Shown here: one piece after another, positions 1 through 6,403 of the stretch
Position numbering within the stretch: the first letter of the stretch is position 1
Layout of the letters: every line of letters starts with the position of its first letter
Source: Lachnospiraceae bacterium
GTDB lineage: Bacteria; Bacillota; Clostridia; Lachnospirales; Lachnospiraceae
DNA length: 64,000 nucleotides
NCBI GenBank assembly: GCA_910574715.1
Contig: CAJTCH010000007.1
Span: 84,767-148,766 of the forward strand
Direction: 5' to 3'
Translations under genes and position numbers: made by a program
The notes under the pieces: generated by a model
The model's database searches: none
What the model saw: the letters and a program-made list of their open reading frames with translations, nothing else
Told to the model about the DNA's origin: nothing

Positions 1-2
1 TG

Positions 3-740
3 GCACACTTCAAGCCGGGAGATAGAACGATAGGAAATCCTTACGATTGTATGCAAGGACAGGAAAAGGAACTTCAGGAAAGATTTAATTTTGTTTCCGG
101 AGCTCAGACATTGATCAATGCATGGAGGAGAATCGGTCATGCAGGGCAGGCTGCCCAATGGAGTGATGAGCTTAATTTCCTGCTCAATTATACGGAGAAT
201 ACTGCCGGCCCAGACAGTAATGACAACAAATATCTGTTAAATGTATCTTTTTTTGAGGGTATTTCTGAGGAATCCAGGAAAAATATGGAATTATACTGCA
301 ATGCTGCAAGAGAGAGACTGGCTGCAAATATAGCAAAGAAATGTGAGGGTGATTTTATGGAAGTAGGTTTTTATACAAACAATCATGTAAATACATATAA
401 TAATAAGACTGCAAAAAGTAAAAACACATATAATGGATTGGACATTTTGGGGCCATCGGCGCCGAATGATGTGAAAGATGCCTGGAATAAAGCGGAGAAA
501 GCAAGCGGTATAAATGGGTATGGAATGGATTCAGGAGGGAAGCTTACTTGTTTGACAAAGTTGTTTGCCATGTCAATGGAGAGCGCTTATAATGGCGGAG
601 GACGCGATATCTTAGGCAATACTGCGTATTCGGCAAAAACAGCGGTTCAAAAGGCGCTTAGCAGGATGGGGATACCTCAGAATAATGAGGAAAAAAAGGA
701 AAAGTTTTTTTATGAATCATTTTTGCGTTTCTTAAACTAA
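3..740 (+). CDS. Hypothetical protein, 5'-truncated by the window edge
   Basis: The reading frame is open from base 3, so the gene probably starts left of the window. The first ATG inside it (base 51) has no ribosome site in front. The visible part is about 245 residues, soluble, without signal peptide or membrane segment. The C-terminal third (motifs GINGYGMDSGGKLTCLT, DILGNTAYSA, KEKFFYESFL) recalls a family of uncharacterised Lachnospiraceae proteins that tend to lie near other small hypothetical genes. I recognise the style, not a function. The sequence composition is AT-rich, like the hypothetical genes at 3720 and 4176, and I suspect these belong to one type of accessory locus. A terminator hairpin follows at 764-820. 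Confidence 0.6.
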   Translation, partial: AHFKPGDRTIGNPYDCMQGQEKELQERFNFVSGAQTLINAWRRIGHAGQAAQWSDELNFLLNYTENTAGPDSNDNKYLLNVSFFEGISEESRKNMELYCNAARERLAANIAKKCEGDFMEVGFYTNNHVNTYNNKTAKSKNTYNGLDILGPSAPNDVKDAWNKAEKASGINGYGMDSGGKLTCLTKLFAMSMESAYNGGGRDILGNTAYSAKTAVQKALSRMGIPQNNEEKKEKFFYESFLRFLN

Positions 741-763
741 CATAAATGTGTCAAATCTAGAGA

Positions 764-820
764 GAATTCCATGGAACCCCAGGTCTTTAAGAGTTGGAGG
801 TTCTGTGGGATTCTTTTTTT
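764..820 (+). terminator. Rho-independent terminator after the first gene
   Basis: A stem of about 15 pairs (GAATTCCATGGAACC against GGTTCTGTGGGATTC, with G-U pairs) is followed directly by seven T. It lies 24 bases after the stop codon of the preceding gene and faces the same way. Confidence 0.75.
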
Positions 821-1003
821 CACGTCTCAGTGATTTCGTTTTTGTTTTCCGGGAGGCAAGGGCGATATTGCTCCGCAACGGTCAGGCTTATGGGGAGATT
901 ACAGGTGAAATTCAAGAACAGTGATGGTATAATAAGGATATCTGTCAGAGAGTGATATTTGCACGATAAATGCGCCAAAGAAGAGGGAGAAGGTGACAGC
1001 AAA

Positions 1004-1729
1004 ATGGGAAGCTGGGAGCAGTGTGATGCAGTGATGGAATATCTTCGGGACTTAAATCTTTTATCAATTACTCTTCGGATTATTCTGTCCGTTCTTATCG
1101 GCGGTATACTTGGGATAGAGCGGGGGACCAAGAACCGTCCGGCGGGGCTTCGGACGTATATTCTGGTATGTCTGGGGTCGGCTCTGGTGATGATGACCAA
1201 TCAATATGTATGTACCGCATATCAGACCGGAGATCCGGTACGGCTGGGAGCGCAGGTGGTCAGCGGGATCGGTTTCCTGGGGGCAGGAACGATCGTGCTG
1301 ACCGGAAGGAATAAGATTATGGGAATTACGACGGCGGCAGGTCTGTGGGCTGCCGCATGCTGCGGACTGGCAATCGGGATCGGTTTTTACGAGGGCGCCG
1401 TTTTGGGCGGACTGGCAATCGTATTTACGGTGTCAGGGCTTCTTAAGGTTGATATCTGGATCAGGAGGAAGTCAAGATATCTGGATCTGTATATTGAGTA
1501 TAATGTTGAAAACGGCGCTTTCAGCGGGCTGCTGCGGTATGCCAGGGAGCATCAGCTGGAGGTGAGCAATATCCGGGTGAATAAAGGCTTCTTCGGATAT
1601 GAAAGGAATGGGAAGCCGGGAATGCTCAGTTATACGGTGACGGTTTCCAGCCAGATACATCGTACGCATGCGGAGATCATAGAGGTTCTGGCACATGAAA
1701 AAGGAGTGCAGTTTATAGAAGAACTGTAA
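1004..1729 (+). CDS. MgtC/SapB-family inner membrane protein
   Basis: This is a 241-residue MgtC/SapB-type protein. The N-terminal 150 residues hold four or five membrane helices with the family hallmarks: LGIERGTKNRPAGLRTY after the first helix, then GAQVVSGIGFLGAGTI and the TTAAGLWAAA stretch. The C-terminal 80 residues form a soluble ACT-like domain (from about IRRKSRYLDLYIEYN). MgtC homologues are linked to magnesium limitation and membrane-potential control, but the biochemical role is unsettled. I chose ATG 1004 because GGGAGAAGGTG lies nine bases upstream; a TTG at 959 in the same frame would add 15 charged residues with no ribosome site. A TATAAT at 928-933 may be its -10 box. It stands alone, with no Mg-transport ATPase next to it. 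Confidence 0.85.
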   Translation: MGSWEQCDAVMEYLRDLNLLSITLRIILSVLIGGILGIERGTKNRPAGLRTYILVCLGSALVMMTNQYVCTAYQTGDPVRLGAQVVSGIGFLGAGTIVLTGRNKIMGITTAAGLWAAACCGLAIGIGFYEGAVLGGLAIVFTVSGLLKVDIWIRRKSRYLDLYIEYNVENGAFSGLLRYAREHQLEVSNIRVNKGFFGYERNGKPGMLSYTVTVSSQIHRTHAEIIEVLAHEKGVQFIEEL

Positions 1730-1770
1730 TAGAATAGAATGTCCTTTGGCAGGCAAAGAAGGAAAAAGAA

Positions 1771-3631
1771 ATGTATAGGATAGCTGTATGTGAAGATGAA
1801 AAATATATATTAGAAGAATTACATCAAAAAGTAGAAACATCTTTTGGATATGATGCTGCCGGGAATCAGCGGGATTGAGGTTGCAAAACAGCTCTATCGC
1901 AAAAGCCGTATCATTTTTATTACTTTTTATGAGAAGTATGCTTTGGATGCATTTGAGGTGGATGCTGTACATTATTTGATAAAACCTGTCTCAGATGAAC
2001 GTCTTTATTTGGCGTTGGATAGGGCAATAGGCCGATTGGAACAAATAGATCATAAGATGCTGACGCTTGTGAAGGCAGGAAAAACGAGAATAATTGATAT
2101 ACATGATATCTTATATTGTGAGGTATTTAACCATCAAGTGATCATCCATACGATGCAAGACGCTTACGATTACCCGGGATCATTGGATATGTTGGAGAAT
2201 GAATTGGACGGGGGGTTCTTCCGCTGTCATAGAAGCTATATTATAAATATGAAGTATGTTATAGGGCGGGAAGAAGGGACGGCAATCATCTCGAGAGGAG
2301 ATAGAATATTAGTTTCAAGGCGTAAACAAACAGAGTTGCAAATTGTTTCCATTGGATTTTATATTTGGTGGTTATTTATTAATGGTTGGCTTTATACCGC
2401 GGAATTTAGTTTTATACAAAGTTTTACCGGGATACAGGGTAAAAAGTATATGATACCATATGTTTTGTTAAGTGATACGCTTACATTTTTAATGATGTAT
2501 TGCAATAGTGCAGGAGTACCCAGATTGATTCTGCATATGGGGCTTATCGTCTGCTTTTGCAGGTTTTTGTTAAATCTGAAGTGGATAGCTGCAATTGCTC
2601 CAACAATGATTGTTTTGACACTTTCTACTTTTATGGAGGGATTCCAGACAATTTCTATGCGCTGGCTGGTAAAGCAGAATGTTGGAGAGTGCATAGGAAT
2701 CGTAATACAGATGCTTGTGTCAGGAACGCTGGCCATATTATTAGTTATAACATTGCAATTTGTTGTTAAAAAGTATGCCTATACAGGACAGCAAAAAATA
2801 TCATCTTATCTATATGCACTGCTTCTGCCGTGTGTATTTATTGTGTGGGTAGTCCGCAGCGGGCTTGGACTGGATATGCGGATGAATCAGTCTTTTAAGG
2901 ATCAGTCTGATCTTTGGGCTTTGATATGGATTTTGGGAGCATGTGCTATTTTTTTTATTATTTTGAAATTAGTTAGTAAGATTATCACGTTATCCAAAGA
3001 AGAGACAGAACAAAAAAGGCTGCAGGATCAAATAAAGAGGCAGTATATATATCTGGAAGAAGCAAAAAAAAGAAATGAGCAGTATCGTATGTTTCAGCAT
3101 GACATTAATAATCATTTCTTGGTTTTGTCTGGATTGATTCGTGAAAAAAATTATAATAAAGCTAAAGAGTATTTTGATAAATTGCATAAGACATCTGATA
3201 AATTGCTTATTGGTATTGAGTCGGGAAATCCAGTTATAGATATTCTTTTGAATGAAAAAGTCAATTTCGCAAAATTAAATGGTATTGAGGTGAAACATGA
3301 TATTAAGAATTTAGCAGACTGCTCTGTGGAAGATATGGATTTGTGTATTATTTTGGCAAATGCAATTGACAATGCGATACAAGCCTGTATAAAAGAAAAG
3401 AATGTTCATCCTGAAATAGTAATCGCTGTGCGTAGAAGGCATCATTTTTTAATTGCAGAAGTAACGAATACAAAGCTTCCAGAGAATTATACATTCGAGT
3501 ATGGAACTGGTTTGGAAAACATTAAACACATTGTTGAAAAATATGAAGGAACAATGGAAATAGAAACAAGTGAAAATTGCTTCAGACTGTCAATATTATT
3601 GTGTTTGCTGCCGTTTGCGAACATGGAATGA
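1771..3631 (+). pseudogene. Decayed LytTR response regulator fused in frame to an AgrC-like histidine kinase
   Basis: ATG 1771 begins a normal receiver domain (MYRIAVCEDEKYILEELHQK) that breaks at about base 1843 and runs into a stop at 1876-1878. From 1844 another frame picks up at the phospho-acceptor region (LLDMMLPGISG) and continues through the rest of the receiver and a LytTR DNA-binding domain (HRSYIINMKYV). Compared with the intact regulator at 21842, about 24 residues and the frame are lost. The LytTR domain then lacks its last residues and runs without a stop (near 2340) into a kinase: about six membrane helices, the histidine box QHDINNH, and a GHKL ATPase (ANAIDNAIQAC; GTGLENIKHIVEKYEG). 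In relatives these are two separate genes. The regulator is broken. The kinase part might still be made if an internal start is used, but I see no convincing ribosome site. Base composition is AT-rich. Confidence 0.8.
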
Positions 3632-3639
3632 CCGTTTAC
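3610..3639 (+). promoter_or_regulatory. LytTR/AgrA-type operator (two 9-bp direct repeats, 12-bp spacer)
   Basis: GCCGTTTGC (3610-3618) and ACCGTTTAC (3631-3639) are direct repeats separated by exactly 12 bases, which is the classical architecture of LytTR-domain regulator sites (AgrA, ComE type). The site overlaps the last codons of the kinase and lies 80 bases before the hypothetical gene at 3720. Possible -10 boxes are TAAGAT at 3659 or TATGCT at 3674. Confidence 0.65.
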
Positions 3640-3719
3640 GAAATGGGTCTTGTAAAAATAAGATTAAATCCGATATGCTAAGTGAGAGTTAAAATAAACG
3701 AATATGGAGGCAGACAACG

Positions 3720-4175
3720 ATGATCAATAATATAAGACCCAATTATATCAATCCATTGACGATGGTAAAAAATAACAAGCAAGCGAAACCCTTAGGTTTA
3801 GAAAGTATGGATAAAGCAAGGGAGAAGAGGCAAAAAGCTTTGGAGGCTGAAAAACAGTCAATACAAAATTCATTATTGTTAATGAAAGGAACCTCTGGCA
3901 ATGGAGAGACACCGGAAGAGAATATTAAACTATTGGAAAAGAAATTAGACGAAATCACCGCTGAGATTAAGACTACCAGACAGGAAGCAATAAAGAATGT
4001 ACCGATAAATGAAAAACAGGCGGAAGAAAAAGCTATCATTCATGAAGATTTTGACACATTCAGGCAAAAACAATGTGAGGAACCTCTGGGATGTTACAGA
4101 GTTGTAAATGATAATGATAAAGGATATAAAATAGAATATGATGAACTTGATGGAAGAAGTCAGGAAGGATACTAA
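3720..4175 (+). CDS. Hypothetical charged coiled-coil protein
   Basis: This 151-residue protein has no recognisable domain. It lacks a signal peptide and membrane segments. Residues about 28-100 are strongly charged (EKRQKALEAEKQS, NIKLLEKKLDEITAEIK) and should form coiled coil. The N-terminus is rich in asparagine and lysine. ATG 3720 has TGGAGG 14 bases upstream. The stop codon is followed directly by the ATG of the next gene (4176), so the two are probably translated together. The LytTR operator at 3610-3639 lies just upstream, so I infer that this pair is, or was, the target of the neighbouring two-component system. Function unknown. Confidence 0.6.
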   Translation: MINNIRPNYINPLTMVKNNKQAKPLGLESMDKAREKRQKALEAEKQSIQNSLLLMKGTSGNGETPEENIKLLEKKLDEITAEIKTTRQEAIKNVPINEKQAEEKAIIHEDFDTFRQKQCEEPLGCYRVVNDNDKGYKIEYDELDGRSQEGY

Positions 4176-4508
4176 ATGAAGGTTTATGGGAATTATAATA
4201 ATATCTTTGCAAAGTTGAACCAAGGATGTAATGGCCATCAGAATGGAAATAATAAAAACTCAAATATCATGGGGAAATTAATAGACGGAGGTCTATATAG
4301 TAGACAGGGTAAAGCTGTTACTAATTTTCAGTTAAAGCTGCCAGAACCTCAGTCTGATTTAGCAGAACAGACATTGAAAAATCCGTACAATTTTGATTTT
4401 TTGACACTGAGGGAAGAATATGATGAAAAGGAATTAGAAGAGGCTCTTATCAACCAGATTACTCAGTTTCTATTGGAATTAGGTACTAGTACAGCATTGC
4501 GTAATTAG
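4176..4508 (+). pseudogene. Chimera: hypothetical N-terminus joined to the first part of a DUF1016 (YhcG-type) nuclease domain, interrupted
   Basis: The first about 48 residues (MKVYGNYNNIFAKLNQ onward, Asn/Gly-rich) belong to an unknown small protein. From about residue 52 (LPEPQSDLAEQTLKNPYNFDF) the sequence is that of the C-terminal PD-(D/E)XK nuclease region of DUF1016/YhcG proteins, in which LPEPQSDLAQQTLKDPYNFDF is nearly invariant. The domain stops after FLLELGT, where a palindromic insertion (4486-4787) ends the frame at 4508. The rest of the nuclease continues at about 4788-5149. So two events are visible: loss of the DUF1016 N-terminal half by fusion to an unrelated gene, and a later insertion. 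The reading frame starts with the base after the previous stop. Confidence 0.7.
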
Positions 4509-4787
4509 CAGTGAATTCTGCACTCGCTATCTGTGCCAGCTGCACGCCTCCAATCCTAGACGTAGCCCGCTACGCCGTCGGCTTGTAGACGCACATCTGA
4601 CGCAGATATCAAGCACATTATACACTGTTAATTATGCAATGATGTACTAGCCATATAACGCAGAATGATTTTTCATATGCAAGGCGGAGGAATGAGGCGT
4701 AGTGGGCGCTACGCCGATTGACAACAACGACGCAGATGGAAAATCAGGCAAGTTATATGGCTGGTTACTTATTATTCGGTGTACTAG
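4486..4787. repeat. Palindromic insertion element inside the DUF1016 nuclease gene
   Basis: Two nested imperfect palindromes stand side by side. Unit 1 runs from CTAGTACAGCATTGCG (4486) to CAATGATGTACTAG (4650): its outer 28 bases pair with three mismatches. Unit 2 runs from CTAGCCATATAAC (4648) to GTTATATGGCTGG (4764), 12 of 13 pairing, with an inner GGCGTAG...CTACGCC stem (4696-4715). The outer limits CTAGTACA and TGTACTAG (4780-4787) are themselves inverted. The element is about 300 bp, codes for nothing and splits a nuclease domain at a precise point, so it behaves like a MITE or REP-like hairpin element. Confidence 0.6.
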
Positions 4788-5149
4788 GCAGACAGGTACA
4801 TTTGCGTGTCGGTAAAAGCGATTTCTATATAGACTTGCTTTTTTATCATGTCCGTCTGCATTGCTATGTTGTCGTAGAGTTAAAAACAGAGAAATTTAAG
4901 CCAGAATTTGCAGGAAAATTAAATTTTTATGTGACTGCTGTCAATAAGCAAATGAAAACAAAACAGGACAATCCAACGATTGGAATTCTTATCTGCAAGG
5001 ATAAGGATGATGTTGTCGCCGAGTATGCACTTGATGATATTTCACAGCCAATCGGGATTGCGGAATATGAATTGACGAAAGTACTTCGTGAAGGATTTAA
5101 GAGCAGCCTGCCGATGGTTGAAGAAATAGAGAACGAGTTGTCTGAATAA
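4788..5149 (+). pseudogene. 3' part of the interrupted DUF1016 (YhcG-type) nuclease
   Basis: The frame after the insertion reads LGRQVHLRVGKSDFYIDLLF and then YHVRLHCYVVVELKTEKFKP, followed by GKLNFYVTAVNKQMKT and NPTIGILICKDKDDVVAEYAL. This is the catalytic PD-(D/E)XK core of DUF1016 proteins: D in FYIDLLF, then E-L-K in VVVELKT. The family includes putative defence-linked and restriction-modification-associated nucleases. The open frame begins at 4718 inside the insertion, but there is no ribosome site and the N-terminus would be insertion-derived. It ends normally at 5149 and is followed by a terminator. I regard it as the stranded second half of the gene that starts at 4176. Confidence 0.75.
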
Positions 5150-5150
5150 A

Positions 5151-5177
5151 TTGGCTTACGAGCTGTAAGCCAATTTT
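5151..5177 (+). terminator. Intrinsic terminator after the DUF1016 remnant
   Basis: TTGGCTTAC (5151-5159) pairs perfectly with GTAAGCCAA (5165-5173) around a five-base loop, followed by TTTT. It begins two bases after the stop codon. The 150 bases beyond it, up to the next minus-strand gene at 5330, hold nothing I can identify. Confidence 0.7.
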
Positions 5178-5329
5178 AGGCACAAGTCAAAATTATACAG
5201 AGTCACATCATTTAATTTGGTGGAGATGAGTTTGTTATGTAAAAAACAAATTATGATTGCTCACACGTTCATTGGCTTTGCATCTAAAGTGTCTGGCTCT
5301 TTGATGACTGGTACTTGTATATTTTGTGC

Positions 5330-5518
5330 TCAATCAAAACTTTTTGCTTGCACTTCCGATAGTAGGCGGGTAATTTTTCTTTGCTCAATATTTTTTTCGT
5401 ATTGACGAATAATAGAGTCATTTAGTTCTTGGCTGGGTTTTTGTTTTATTCTAAGTGCTTTTCTCAATAACAGTTCTATTTCGTTTTTATTGTTATTGCC
5501 TTTTGAATGATTCTTCAT
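5330..5518 (-). CDS. Small protein resembling the N-terminus of an anti-sigma factor
   Basis: This is a 62-residue charged protein. Its start ATG overlaps the stop codon of the amidase gene (ATGA, 5515-5518), so it is translationally coupled and probably genuine. The segment LLLRKALRIKQKPSQELNDSIIRQYEKN resembles the short N-terminal segment (leucine-rich, then PSxELN) of Clostridial anti-sigma-like membrane proteins, but the membrane and sensor parts are missing, so it may be a truncated relic. No domain can be assigned safely. It is the last gene of the amidase transcript. Confidence 0.5.
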   Translation of the reverse strand: MKNHSKGNNNKNEIELLLRKALRIKQKPSQELNDSIIRQYEKNIEQRKITRLLSEVQAKSFD

Positions 5519-6321
5519 AAGTTTTCATCTCCCTTTATCTTGTTAAAAATTCCTTCTGCCATTCTCTGCGCCAAGATTTCCTGATAGTCGTTATTTAACA
5601 GCTTTTGACTCTCAGAATAATTTGAAAGAAATCCCATTTCCACCAGAACAGCAGGTATTTGAGTATTCCGCAAAACATAATAGTTTTCGGTTTTTGCATA
5701 TCTCGTTTTCACGTCATTGCTTAGCGAAACTGCATGGATTATGCTTTCTGCATATGCTTTGCTTTCCGTTGCGTCTGGACTATTGTAATAACATTCCAAA
5801 CCTGCTATCTGCGCATCATCTTCATAATAGTTGCAATGAAGGCTGATAAAAAAATCTGCATTGGAATCGTTTGCAACAGAAGTCCGCTGTGCAAGGCTCA
5901 TCTTCTCATCGGAGTTTCTGGTCAGAATAACTTCAATATTGTTATCCTCCAGAATCGTTTTTAACTTCAATGCAACCGAAAGGTTAATATCCTTTTCTAT
6001 AATCTTTCCACTGACAGTCCCACCGTCACTTCCGCCATGTCCTGCATCTATGATGACGCAAAACTTTGAAACGTAGTCAGCTGTTGAAGTAATAGGAGCA
6101 GTACCATTGCCAGCGTTCGTATCTGTATATGTATTGGTATATATATCTGTGCATATATCTGTTTTTTTATCTTCCTTTGTAAACTTTTCGCATATGTAAA
6201 GACAGCCGCAAATCATAAGTATTATCATTATTACTGGTATCAGTATAACGACTGCCCTGAGCAGATAAGCTATCACAAGCCGTTTGACCTTTTTTCTCTT
6301 TCTGTGTTGTTTTTTATCCAT
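5515..6321 (-). CDS. Membrane-anchored N-acetylmuramoyl-L-alanine amidase (Amidase_3)
   Basis: This 268-residue enzyme cleaves the bond between N-acetylmuramic acid and L-alanine in peptidoglycan. A basic N-terminus (KKQHRKRKKVKR) and a membrane helix (about 14-44) anchor it with the catalytic domain outside. The Amidase_3 zinc ligands and acid are visible: H in IDAGHGGSDGG (about 95), E109, H162 in SLHCN, and catalytic E228 in VEMGFLSN. A Thr-rich linker (about 55-80) joins the anchor to the domain. A GGAATGAGGAAC ribosome site precedes ATG 6321. The promoter region (6371-6390) carries the same direct repeat as the local regulator gene, so I infer control by the two-component system at 15038-16983. 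It overlaps the small gene behind it by 4 bp. Confidence 0.9.
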   Translation of the reverse strand: MDKKQHRKRKKVKRLVIAYLLRAVVILIPVIMIILMICGCLYICEKFTKEDKKTDICTDIYTNTYTDTNAGNGTAPITSTADYVSKFCVIIDAGHGGSDGGTVSGKIIEKDINLSVALKLKTILEDNNIEVILTRNSDEKMSLAQRTSVANDSNADFFISLHCNYYEDDAQIAGLECYYNSPDATESKAYAESIIHAVSLSNDVKTRYAKTENYYVLRNTQIPAVLVEMGFLSNYSESQKLLNNDYQEILAQRMAEGIFNKIKGDENL

Positions 6322-6370
6322 TGCCGCATTTGTTCCTCATTCCTTTTTCCAAAATATATTGTTTCATAGG

Positions 6371-6390
6371 AAAGTCAAAAACTGGTCAAG
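6371..6390 (-). promoter_or_regulatory. Predicted response-regulator box before the amidase gene
   Basis: On the minus strand TTGAC (6389-6385) is repeated after six bases as TTGAC (6378-6374), an 11-bp period typical of OmpR-family sites. Ten bases later a weak -10 (AACAAT) follows. The same layout stands before the lipoprotein operon (12919-12934) and the regulator gene (17024-17039). Confidence 0.6.
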
Positions 6391-6403
6391 AATTAGGCAT
6401 TAT

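Noticed and set aside
820..1200. 126-codon minus-strand open frame over the MgtC start
   Set aside because: It is antisense to the start of a clear MgtC gene, has Ser/Pro/Arg-rich shadow composition and no ribosome site.
5217..5405. 62-codon plus-strand frame after the DUF1016 terminator
   Set aside because: Overlaps the coupled minus-strand small gene at 5330; low-complexity translation with no family and no convincing ribosome site.
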